16,977 nucleotides of DNA from JBBQDZ01 sp038237515 (GTDB lineage: Bacteria > Actinomycetota > Thermoleophilia > Gaiellales > Gaiellaceae). This document shows positions 7,134 to 14,479 of this stretch, piece by piece (position 1 is the stretch's first letter; the number at the start of each line of letters is the position of its first letter). A model generated the notes under the pieces. The model searched no databases, was not told where the DNA came from, and was given only the letters and a program-made list of their open reading frames with translations. Location: positions 1-16,977 of the forward strand of contig JBBRYP010000075.1 in the NCBI GenBank assembly GCA_038237515.1, written 5' to 3'. Position numbers and translations under genes: made by a program.

Positions 7134-9061
7134 GCGGGGGCCGGCATGTCGTCGGCCTCGCGCACGCGCGCGAGTGCCTCCTCCGCCGGCTCAAGTGGCG
7201 ACCACCGCAGCGGCCTCGCCGGCGTCGGCGCCGGGAGCCCCGTGTCCTCCCGGCAGCTCGCGAGCGTCTCCTCGATCCCGGGGCCGAAGTCGAAGGACAG
7301 CGGCTCGCCGCGCTCCTCGCGCTGCCGCGCGCGCTCGGCCTCCGTCGCCTCCACGTCGGCGCTCCCGTCCTCGCCGAGCACGACACCGTACGCGGCGTGC
7401 GCCTTCTCCGGGCTCACGAGCCCGAAGGATACGTCGCGCGCCACCGCCTCCACAGGCCGCTCGAGGCGGTCCTTCCAGCCGCCGCCTCCGGCCGTGCGGA
7501 ACACGAGCGTGTCGCCTGGCTCGACGACGACGTTGTCGCACTTCGACGGCAGCACTTGCTCGGTCCCGTCCGCGCGGCGCAGGAGCTTCGTCGACCGGGC
7601 GCCCGGCTCGCCGCCAAGGACGCCCCAAGGCCGCGTCAGCCAGCGGTCGTCGTGGATCGAGATCTCGCCCGGCTCGAGGTAGACGTAGCGCTTCTCGACG
7701 CCGTTGCCCCCCCGGTGAAAGCCGGCACCCCCGGAGTCCGTGACGGTCGTGTACCCGTCGATTCGAAGCGGGTAGTACGCCTCGAGATACTCCGTCGGGA
7801 TGTTCTCGAACAGCGGCCACCAAGAATGGCCGTCCATGCCGTCGCCGATCGGCCGCCCCGGGATGCCGCCGTAGAGAATCTCCATCGCATAGAAGAACTC
7901 GCCGGATCCGCCCCAGCCCGAATAGAGCATGTACGGGCTCGTGCCGTACCCGGCGGCCGTGTTCAGCTCCGGCGCCTGCTTCACGAGCGCGCCGCCGAGC
8001 ACGTCGAACTGCCGGGCCAGCGCGTGCGTGCGGCAGCCGAGCGCGGCGGGGAACCGCGGCCGCAGCAGCGAGCCTTCGGGCATGACGACGTGCAGGAGAG
8101 GGTAGAACCCGTCGTTGAAGAGGATCTGCGGGTCGTTCACCATGATCAGGTAGATCCCGATGAACATCTTGAACATGCCCTCAGAGAGATAGAAGTTGAT
8201 CGGCCCCACCGCCTGCGGATCGGTGCCCGACCAGTCGAAGAAGGCGTGGTCGCCCTCACGCCAGATGGTCAGCTTCATCTTGTAGGGCCCGTTGCCGAGA
8301 CCGTCGTCGTCGATGAAGTCCTCGAAGGATTGCGGCACCTCCGGGATCGCCACCTGGATCAGCTTGCGCATCGCCTCGTAGGTCCGGTCGAGCAGCGCCT
8401 GGAGCGCGGCGAGGTAGGTGTCCTTGCCGAACCGCTCGCACAGCTCCATCACGCGCTTCTCTCCTGCACGGCAGCCGGCGACGATCGCGAACAGGTCGGC
8501 GCGATTCATCTCTGGCAGCCGGACGTTGTTGAGGATCAGCTTCAGCAGGTCCTCCTGCGGCTCGCCGCGCTCGACGATCTTGAGCGGCGGGATGATGATC
8601 CCCTCCTCGAAGATCGTCCTCGCACCGGTCGGGAGCGAGCCTGGCAGGGGGCCGCCGGCGTCCATCTGGTGTCCGAACTGCGACGACCAGCCGACCAGCT
8701 CGCCGTCGTAGAAGATCGGCACGAGGACGAGCCAGTCGTTGGTGTGCGATATGGATGCGGAGCACTTGAACGGGTCGGACGTGAGGATCACGTCGCCCGG
8801 GTAGACGCCCCGGTCCCACTCCGCCATCATCTCGTTGATGTAGGCGCCGAACTGCCCGACGACCATGCGCCCGCGCGGGTCGGTGATCATCGGGAACTCG
8901 TCGTGCTGCTCCCGGATCACCGGGCTCATCGCCGAGCGAAAGAGCACGGCGTCCATCTCGAACCGTGCACTCTTCAGCGCGCCCTCGATGATGTCGAGGG
9001 TGACCGGATCGACCTCGACGTCGGGGATCTCCGCGATCCGCAGCTCTTCGGTGGTTGCCAT
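7130..9061 (-). CDS. hyuB: Hydantoinase B / oxoprolinase family subunit (HyuB)
   Basis: The 643-residue protein matches the hydantoinase B family throughout. The N-terminus VDPVTLDIIEGALKSARFEMDAVLFRSAMSPVIREQHDEF is diagnostic, followed by DPRGRMVVGQFG, the SDPFKCSASISHTNDW segment, the DWSGTDPQAVGPINF region and a glycine-rich segment (SGGAGFHRGGNGVEKRY). With HyuA it forms an ATP-dependent cyclic-amide hydrolase (N-methylhydantoinase, 5-oxoprolinase or caprolactamase type); related pairs instead serve acetone or acetophenone carboxylases. The ATG at 9061 has AGGGAGA upstream and starts 11 bases after the HyuA stop. The last 80 or so residues form a charged, Ala/Arg/Glu-rich tail. The tight coupling to an amidase favours a ring-opening hydrolase over a carboxylase; this is inference. 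Confidence 0.9.
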   Translation of the reverse strand: MATTEELRIAEIPDVEVDPVTLDIIEGALKSARFEMDAVLFRSAMSPVIREQHDEFPMITDPRGRMVVGQFGAYINEMMAEWDRGVYPGDVILTSDPFKCSASISHTNDWLVLVPIFYDGELVGWSSQFGHQMDAGGPLPGSLPTGARTIFEEGIIIPPLKIVERGEPQEDLLKLILNNVRLPEMNRADLFAIVAGCRAGEKRVMELCERFGKDTYLAALQALLDRTYEAMRKLIQVAIPEVPQSFEDFIDDDGLGNGPYKMKLTIWREGDHAFFDWSGTDPQAVGPINFYLSEGMFKMFIGIYLIMVNDPQILFNDGFYPLLHVVMPEGSLLRPRFPAALGCRTHALARQFDVLGGALVKQAPELNTAAGYGTSPYMLYSGWGGSGEFFYAMEILYGGIPGRPIGDGMDGHSWWPLFENIPTEYLEAYYPLRIDGYTTVTDSGGAGFHRGGNGVEKRYVYLEPGEISIHDDRWLTRPWGVLGGEPGARSTKLLRRADGTEQVLPSKCDNVVVEPGDTLVFRTAGGGGWKDRLERPVEAVARDVSFGLVSPEKAHAAYGVVLGEDGSADVEATEAERARQREERGEPLSFDFGPGIEETLASCREDTGLPAPTPARPLRWSPLEPAEEALARVREADDMPAPA

Positions 9062-9072
9062 TCGCCGTCTCC

Positions 9073-11127
9073 CTAGCTCGGGTTGATGAGGATGTTGAAG
9101 TTCCGATCGACCTCCGCCCTGTACCCGGGCAGCACGACTGTCGTCGAGTCGAATTCCGTGACAACGGCCGGGCCCTCGATCCGCGCGCCTGGCCGTAGCC
9201 GGCCGCGGTCGTAGATCGGCGTCGGGTGGCGAGAGCCCTCGAAGAAGATCTCTGTCTCCTCGACCACGGCCACCGACGCATCCGCCCCGTCTGGGTCGGC
9301 AACCGGAAGCTCGAGCTTCGGCACCGCGCCGAACCCGACCGCGCGAAGGTTCACAATCTCGGACGCGGTGCCGGGCATCCGGAAGCCGTACAGCTGCTCG
9401 TGCAGTCCGTTGAAGCGCTCCTCGAGCTGAGTTAGGCCGCCGTTCCGGACCTCGCCGGGCTCGATCGCGACCGGGATCTCATAGCCTTGGCGGTGGTAGC
9501 GCATGTCCGCGGTGAAGGTGAGGCTCTGCGCCTCCTTTGCGATGCCTTCTCCCTCGAGCCACGCCCGCGCCCGCTCCCCGAGCGATTCGAGGATCGTCCG
9601 TACCTCGTCCGGTTCCGCCTCCGAAAGGAGCCGGATGTACGTCTGTGCGAACTCGTCTCGGAAGTCGGCCACGAGGTCGCCGATCGCGTTCAGCAGGCCG
9701 GGCGCAGGGGGCACGAGCACAGGGAAGGAGCCCATGATCTTCGCGAGCGCGTTCGCGTGGAGCGGCCCGGCGCCGCCGTAGGCGACGAGCGCGAACTCGC
9801 GCGGATCGTGGCCGCGTTGCACCGAGACGAGCCGGAGCGCCCCCGCCATGTTCTCGTTGACGATCGCGACGATCCCCGCCGCGGCCTCCTCGACGGAGGC
9901 CAAGCCCATCGCGTCCGCGACCTTCTGCACGGCGGTGCGGGCGGCCTCCACGTCGAGTGACATCTCGCCACCCAGCAACCGAGGCGGCAGGTAGCCGAGC
10001 ACGACGTTCGCGTCCGTCACCGTCGGCTCGTCGCCGCTCTTGCCGTACGCGGCCGGCCCGGGCTCGGCACCGGCCGACTGCGGCCCGACCCGCAGCGCCT
10101 TCGTCAGCTCCGGGACGTGCGCGATCGACCCGCCCCCGGCGCCGATCGTGTGGACGTTCACCGAGGGAACGCGGATCCGGAAGTGGCTGATCGTGGTTTC
10201 GCGGCCGATCGTAGGCTGCCCGTTCTGGCAGAGCGACACGTCGGTGGACGTTCCCCCCATGTCGAAGGTGAGGATGTCGTCGAAGCCCGCCTTCCTCGCG
10301 ACGAAAAGGGCCCCGGCGACGCCGCCCGAGGGGCCGGAGAGGACGCCGTAGATCGGGTTCCGGGCCGCTTCGCGTGTCGTCATCAGCCCGGCGTCGGAGC
10401 GGAGGATGTTGACCTCGGCCGTCGCGCCGATGCTCTTCAGGCGGCTCTGGAGTTGCTCGACGTAGCCCTGCACGCGCGGGAGGATGTAGGAGTTCATGCA
10501 AGCCGTCAGCGAGCGTTCGTACTCGCGGAACTCGGGCAGTACCTCGGAGGAGAGCGTGACCGGGAAGCCTGGGTAGAGACGCTCGATGACGGCGCCGATC
10601 TCCTGCTCGTGGCGGCCGGAGACGTAGGAGTTGATCAGCGCGACGGTGAGTGTCTCGACGCCGGATTCGACGAGGTCCCGCACGATCGACTCCACCTGCC
10701 CGACCTCGACCGGCACCAGCGTCTTGCCCGAGGCATCCATCCGCTCGACCGCCTCTCGCGTGTCCGCGAGCGAGGCCGGCGGGTCCGGCTTCACCATGAT
10801 GATCCAGCCCGCGAGCGGCCCCGGCGTCTGCGACCGCGCGAGGTGGAGGATCTGCTTGAAGCCCTGCGTCGTGATCAGCCCCACGCGCGCACCCTTCGCC
10901 TCCAGCACGGCGTTCGTCGCGACGGTCGTGCCGTGCAGGACGTTCTGCAGCTCTCCGGCGGAGATCCCGGCCTCCTCGCAGACGCGGGCGACGCCCGTGA
11001 GCACACCCTCGGAGGGGTCTCCCGGCGTCGACGGGGTCTTGACGCGGAACTGCTGCCCGTCGATGTCCGAGACGAGGAAGAGATCGGTGAAGGTTCCGCC
11101 GACATCGACTCCCAGCCTGTAAGCCAT
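9073..11127 (-). CDS. hyuA: Hydantoinase A / oxoprolinase family ATPase subunit (HyuA)
   Basis: The 684-residue ATP-binding subunit belongs to the ASKHA-like fold. Motifs are GVDVGGTFTDL at 6-16 (phosphate 1), LHGTTVATNAVLE at 64-76, LSGPSGGVAGA near 263-273, FDMGGTSTDVSL at 288-299 (phosphate 2) and IGAGGGSIA at 328-336. The C-terminal domain ends in the usual GPAVVTEFDSTTVVLPG segment, so the length is complete. It activates a ring amide with ATP for hydrolysis together with HyuB. The ATG at 11127 has an excellent ribosome binding site (AGGGAGGAG) in the 11-base gap after the lyase gene. The sequence does not distinguish hydantoin, N-methylhydantoin, oxoproline, imide or lactam substrates. 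Confidence 0.92.
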   Translation of the reverse strand: MAYRLGVDVGGTFTDLFLVSDIDGQQFRVKTPSTPGDPSEGVLTGVARVCEEAGISAGELQNVLHGTTVATNAVLEAKGARVGLITTQGFKQILHLARSQTPGPLAGWIIMVKPDPPASLADTREAVERMDASGKTLVPVEVGQVESIVRDLVESGVETLTVALINSYVSGRHEQEIGAVIERLYPGFPVTLSSEVLPEFREYERSLTACMNSYILPRVQGYVEQLQSRLKSIGATAEVNILRSDAGLMTTREAARNPIYGVLSGPSGGVAGALFVARKAGFDDILTFDMGGTSTDVSLCQNGQPTIGRETTISHFRIRVPSVNVHTIGAGGGSIAHVPELTKALRVGPQSAGAEPGPAAYGKSGDEPTVTDANVVLGYLPPRLLGGEMSLDVEAARTAVQKVADAMGLASVEEAAAGIVAIVNENMAGALRLVSVQRGHDPREFALVAYGGAGPLHANALAKIMGSFPVLVPPAPGLLNAIGDLVADFRDEFAQTYIRLLSEAEPDEVRTILESLGERARAWLEGEGIAKEAQSLTFTADMRYHRQGYEIPVAIEPGEVRNGGLTQLEERFNGLHEQLYGFRMPGTASEIVNLRAVGFGAVPKLELPVADPDGADASVAVVEETEIFFEGSRHPTPIYDRGRLRPGARIEGPAVVTEFDSTTVVLPGYRAEVDRNFNILINPS

Positions 11128-11138
11128 CTAGCTCCTCC

Positions 11139-12032
11139 CTATGCGGCGACCGGCGCGAACGCACCGGCGCGATAGACCTGTCCTGGAAGCTCGTGTCCGA
11201 TCACGCCTTCGAGCCATTGCGCGACCCCGATCAGCGTGTCGAGGTCGACTCCGGTCTCGATGCCTTCCCCGTGGAGAAGGTAGACGAGATCCTCGGTGCA
11301 GATGTTTCCCGTCGCCCGCGGCGCGAACGGGCAGCCGCCGAGCCCGCCAACGGATGCATCGAGGGCCGTCGCTCCGGCCTCGAGCGCCGCGATGGCATTG
11401 GCGAAACCGGTATTGCGCGTGTTGTGCAGGTGGACGCCGACGGGCTTGCCAAGGCCCACCCCTTCGCCGACGAGGTGGCGCACCTGGCGCGGAACGCCGA
11501 CGCCGACCGTATCCGCGAAGACGATCTCGTCCGCCCCGCCCGCGACGAGGCGCTCGGCGAGCCGCAGGACGCGCGCGGGATCCACAGCGCCCTCGAAGGG
11601 GCAGCCGAACGCCACGCCGATCGTCACCGTCGCGCGGCGCCCGTCCGCATGCGCGCGCTCGACGATGCGCAGCGCCGCCTGGAGTGACTCGTCCGGCGAC
11701 GCGTTCTGGTTTCGGCGGTTGAAGGTCTCCGTGGAGGCGAAGGCGAAGCGGGCCTCGTCGAGCCCGGTGGCCGCGAGCCGGTCGTAGCCGCGCTCGTTCA
11801 GCACGAGGCCGGCGTAGGCGACGCCCTCGCGCCGCTCGATTCGGGCGGCGACCTCCTCGGCACCGGCCATCGCAGGCACGCGTGCCGGATTGACGAAGCT
11901 CGCCGCCTCGATCCGCACCAGGCCGGCGGCTGCGAGGCGGTTGACGAGCTCGGCGCGGACGGCCGGCTCGAGCGTCCGCGCCTCGTTCTGGAGCCCGTCC
12001 CGTGGGCCCACGTCGCAGAGGGAGACGGTCAG
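11139..12032 (-). CDS. HMG-CoA lyase family enzyme (DRE-TIM metallolyase)
   Basis: The 297-residue TIM-barrel lyase has family residues in place: CDVGPRDGLQNE (Asp7, Arg11, Asp12), the metal ligands HLHN (His201, His203), and the catalytic cysteine in GGLGGCPFAPRATGN (Cys234). It should cleave a 3-hydroxy-acyl-CoA (HMG-CoA or an analogue such as a citramalyl-type CoA) to acetyl-CoA or another acyl-CoA plus a keto acid. The best start is a CTG at 12032: it overlaps the CaiB stop as CTGA, has GGAGGG (12044-12039) six bases upstream, and places the protein start where relatives have MTVSL. No ATG, GTG or TTG lies nearby in frame; the next GTG (codon 8) would cut into the active-site motif. Pairing with a CoA-transferase suggests the substrate is first made into a thioester. 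Confidence 0.87.
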   Translation of the reverse strand: MTVSLCDVGPRDGLQNEARTLEPAVRAELVNRLAAAGLVRIEAASFVNPARVPAMAGAEEVAARIERREGVAYAGLVLNERGYDRLAATGLDEARFAFASTETFNRRNQNASPDESLQAALRIVERAHADGRRATVTIGVAFGCPFEGAVDPARVLRLAERLVAGGADEIVFADTVGVGVPRQVRHLVGEGVGLGKPVGVHLHNTRNTGFANAIAALEAGATALDASVGGLGGCPFAPRATGNICTEDLVYLLHGEGIETGVDLDTLIGVAQWLEGVIGHELPGQVYRAGAFAPVAA

Positions 12033-13279
12033 AGGACGCCCTCCGCGCGGAGTTCCTCGAGCTCCCGCTCGCTCAGTCCGAGGAGCCCGCCGTAGACGTC
12101 GGAGTTGTGGCTTCCCTCCTGCCACGGCGCCGACCATCTGACGGCGCCGGGTGTCCCGGAGAACTTCGGGACGATGCCCGGGCCGAGGTACGGCCCGAAC
12201 TCGGGATCCTCGTGCTGCACGAGCATCTCGCGCGCCCGGTACTGCGGATCCTCGAAAATCTCGGCAATCGTGTAGATGGGACCGCAGACGACGCCGGCCT
12301 CGTTCAAGACCGCGTCGATCTCGCGGGCATCGTGCTGCGAGGCCCAGGCCGCGATGATCCCCTCGATCTTCTCCTGGTTCTCGCCGCGCGCGAGGTGCGA
12401 CGCAAACCGGGAATCGTCGCTCAGTTCCGGCTGTCCCATCGCCTCGCACAGCCGCCGGAAGACGTTGTCCTGGTTGGCGGCGATCACGACCCACGTGCCG
12501 TCACGCGACTTGAAGATGTTCGACGGCGCGACGCCCTTGAGGCCGGTTCCGCCGGGCTGGCGGACGATTCCGAGGCGATCGTACTCCGGCACGGCACTCT
12601 CGAGGAGCGCGAAGCACGCCTCCATCAGCGACACGTCGACGACCTGCCCGCGTCCGTCGCCGAGCGCGTCGCGCCTGTAGAGCGCGGCGAGGATCCCCTG
12701 GGCCGCGAACATTGCCGCCAGCGAGTCGCCGAGCGAGATCCCGGTGCGCGGCGGCGGCTCCCCCGGGAAACCATTGATGTAGCGGAGGCCGCCCATCGCC
12801 TCGGCGACCGACGCGAACCCCGCCCGGTCGGCGTACGGCCCCGTCTGCCCGTAACCCGACACGCGGGCGAGCACGAGCCCGGGGTTGGCTTCGGACAGAC
12901 GGTCGTAGCCGAGATTCCACTTCTCGAGCGTGCCGGGGCGGAAGTTCTCGACGAGCGCGTCGCTGCGTTTCACGAGCTCGAGCAGAAGCTCCTGGCCGCG
13001 CTCGACCCGCAGGTTCAGCGTAATGCACTTCTTGTTCCGGGACTGGATGGGCCACCAGAGCGACCGGCCCTCGTAGCGCGCGTGGCCCCAGTCGCGGAGC
13101 GGGTCCGGCTTGCCTGGAGCCTCGACCTTCACGATCTCAGCCCCCATGTCCCCGAGCAGCCGGCCGGTGAACGGCCCGGCCAGCAGCGTCCCGAGCTCGA
13201 TCACGCGGATCCCGGCGAGCGGCCCCCCCTCGCCGGCGTCGCGAGCGGCCGAGACGACGGCTGCGGCCGCGTCGGTCAT
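12029..13279 (-). CDS. CaiB/BaiF family (class III) CoA-transferase
   Basis: The 416-residue protein spans the whole family. LAGIRVIELGTLLAGPFTGRLLGDMGAEIVKVE is the N-terminal nucleotide fold, VENFRPGTLEKWNLGY and VSGYGQTGPYADRAGF are conserved, and ISLGDSLAAM contains the likely catalytic Asp185 (the position of Asp169 in formyl-CoA transferase). It moves CoA between carboxylic acids. The ATG at 13279 overlaps the GntR stop (ATGA), and its own stop overlaps the lyase start (CTGA), so all three are coupled. In this position it most likely activates an acid for the downstream lyase, with succinyl-CoA or acetyl-CoA as possible donor. Neither acid nor donor can be read from the sequence. Confidence 0.9.
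   Translation of the reverse strand: MTDAAAAVVSAARDAGEGGPLAGIRVIELGTLLAGPFTGRLLGDMGAEIVKVEAPGKPDPLRDWGHARYEGRSLWWPIQSRNKKCITLNLRVERGQELLLELVKRSDALVENFRPGTLEKWNLGYDRLSEANPGLVLARVSGYGQTGPYADRAGFASVAEAMGGLRYINGFPGEPPPRTGISLGDSLAAMFAAQGILAALYRRDALGDGRGQVVDVSLMEACFALLESAVPEYDRLGIVRQPGGTGLKGVAPSNIFKSRDGTWVVIAANQDNVFRRLCEAMGQPELSDDSRFASHLARGENQEKIEGIIAAWASQHDAREIDAVLNEAGVVCGPIYTIAEIFEDPQYRAREMLVQHEDPEFGPYLGPGIVPKFSGTPGAVRWSAPWQEGSHNSDVYGGLLGLSERELEELRAEGVL
12030..12044 (-). promoter_or_regulatory. Ribosome binding site that supports a CTG start for the lyase
   Basis: On the minus strand GGAGGG (12044-12039) is followed by six bases and then CTG (12032-12030), whose last two bases begin the TGA stop of the CoA-transferase. 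Spacing and the 4-base overlap mirror the ATGA and GTGA junctions elsewhere in the window. Confidence 0.55.
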
Positions 13280-14004
13280 GCGACGCCGCTCTTCCGCTCC
13301 GCCTCGTCGGCACGGACGTGCGCGACCAGGAGGTCGCGGGCTTCGAACACGTGCTCCTTCATGATCAACTCGGCGCGATCGGGTTCGCGCGCAACAAGGG
13401 CGCGTGTGATCTGCCGGTGATAGTGCGCCGAGATCCGCACCTGCTCCGGCGAGTACCAGATGTACGAGCGGAAGACGAGCGGAAGCACGATCACCGCCCG
13501 CACCATCGAGGCGAGCCGGGCGCTGCCGGCAGCGTCGATGATCACGTCGTGGAAGCCGGCGTTCACGCGGACGAGCCCCTGGAGGTCGTGAGCCTCGGCC
13601 ACCTGCTCGAAGCGGTCACAGCTCTCGTCGAGCCGCCGGAGGCCGCCATCGGTCAGACGCGTCGCTGCGAGGCGGGCGGCATGGCCCTCAAGGAGCGCGC
13701 GGAGGTCGTACATGTCACGCAGATCCTCAGCACCGTACGAGCGCACGAACGACCCTCGGTTCGGCGACGATTCGACAAGCCCCTCCGTTTGCAGCACGAG
13801 CAGCGCCTCGCGGATCGGCGTCCGGCTGATCCCAAGCTCGCGCGCCAGCTCCTCTTCCTTCAGGCGCCGCCCCGGCTCGAGGCGCCCGTCCACGATCGCC
13901 TCGCGGATCAGCTCCGTGGCCGCGACACTCGCATTACGGGCGAGCGGAGGATGATCGCCTGCGAAGACCCTCGCCAAACAATCGACCATACAGTATGCAA
14001 GCAC
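13276..14004 (-). CDS. GntR-family (FCD domain) transcriptional regulator
   Basis: The 242-residue regulator has a winged helix-turn-helix at about 27-88 (IREAIVDGRLEPGRRLKEEELARELGISRTPIREAL) and an all-helical FCD ligand-binding domain at about 95-230. Putative metal or ligand residues are Asp100 (MYDLRALLEG), His152 (AGFHDVII), a His in AHYHRQI and His218 (KEHVFEAR). FCD regulators usually sense a carboxylic acid and repress their own operon. The start GTG at 14004 is chosen because GGGAGG (14019-14014) lies nine bases upstream; an ATG at 13989 has no ribosome binding site. It is the first gene of the six-gene operon. An 11-bp palindrome overlaps codons 3-6. Confidence 0.9.
   Translation of the reverse strand: MLAYCMVDCLARVFAGDHPPLARNASVAATELIREAIVDGRLEPGRRLKEEELARELGISRTPIREALLVLQTEGLVESSPNRGSFVRSYGAEDLRDMYDLRALLEGHAARLAATRLTDGGLRRLDESCDRFEQVAEAHDLQGLVRVNAGFHDVIIDAAGSARLASMVRAVIVLPLVFRSYIWYSPEQVRISAHYHRQITRALVAREPDRAELIMKEHVFEARDLLVAHVRADEAERKSGVA
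13987..13997. promoter_or_regulatory. Palindrome CATACAGTATG, candidate GntR operator
   Basis: This is a perfect 5-1-5 inverted repeat (CATAC-A-GTATG) at the very 5' end of the regulator gene. Its size and symmetry fit sites bound by FCD-type GntR dimers. With the chosen GTG start it lies just inside the coding sequence, so it could act as a roadblock downstream of a promoter in the 78-base gap 14005-14082. I see no strong -35/-10 pair in that gap. No second copy was found upstream of the transporter operon, where only a GTATAC (2598-2603) is present. Confidence 0.4.
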
Positions 14005-14082
14005 AGAGTTGAACCTCCCGAACCCGTGACGACATCCGGCTCGAAGGCCTTCTCAACTTTGGCAGCCGCCCGGCGAGGGGCC

Positions 14083-14469
14083 CTACCGCGCGACGGCGAT
14101 CGCCTCGATCTCGAGCTCGAGCTCGGGAAGCGCGAGGGCGGCGACCTGCACGATCGTGTCCGCCGGGTACGGCGCCGTGAACCACTTCCCACGCAGCTCG
14201 AGAATCCTCGGGAAGTTCGCCATCTCCGTCAGGTAGATAGTGACCTTGACGACGTCGGCGAGACTCGAATCGCCCGCCCGAAGGACGCTTTCGAGGTTCC
14301 GGAAGGTCTGGTCGGCCTGGGCGTCGAAGTCGCCGATCCCGACCAGGTTGCCGTCCATGTCGATCGCCGCCTGGCCCGACGTGAACACGAGGCCGCCGAC
14401 CCGCATCGCCTGCGAGATGCGATACCGCTCGAGCGGGTCGGGGTCCGTGCTGACCTGCCGGACATCCAC
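14083..14469 (-). CDS. Rid-family (YjgF/YER057c/UK114) protein lacking the catalytic arginine
   Basis: The 128-residue protein has the Rid fold landmarks: VFTSGQAAIDMDGNLVG, FRNLESVLRAGDSSLADVVKVTIYLTEMANF, and the C-terminal LELEIEAIAVAR. In RidA proper the imine-binding arginine sits in a PARSCVEV-like segment; here the segment is YPADTIVQV, with Asp104 in its place. It therefore probably belongs to the Rid subfamilies that lack the arginine and are not 2-iminobutanoate deaminases. The ATG at 14469 lies 10 bases after the thioesterase stop, so the two are likely co-transcribed. It sits 78 bases upstream of the GntR gene on the same strand and might feed transcription into that operon. Its role is unknown. 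Confidence 0.88.
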   Translation of the reverse strand: MDVRQVSTDPDPLERYRISQAMRVGGLVFTSGQAAIDMDGNLVGIGDFDAQADQTFRNLESVLRAGDSSLADVVKVTIYLTEMANFPRILELRGKWFTAPYPADTIVQVAALALPELELEIEAIAVAR

Positions 14470-14479
14470 GCCGGCGAGC

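Noticed and set aside
5253..7682. Plus-strand open frame of about 800 codons
   Set aside because: It overlaps the permease and, antisense, the amidohydrolase and hyuB, all with strong family matches; its translation is low-complexity Arg/Ala.
7397..9076. Plus-strand frame antisense to hyuB
   Set aside because: No recognisable domains; composition is that of a shadow frame of the hydantoinase B gene.
6501..11127. Creatinine degradation operon
   Set aside because: Hydantoinase plus carbamoylsarcosine-type amidase fits part of it, but no creatinine deaminase, sarcosine oxidase or sarcosine dehydrogenase is present, and the CoA-transferase and lyase have no place in that route; kept only as an analogy.
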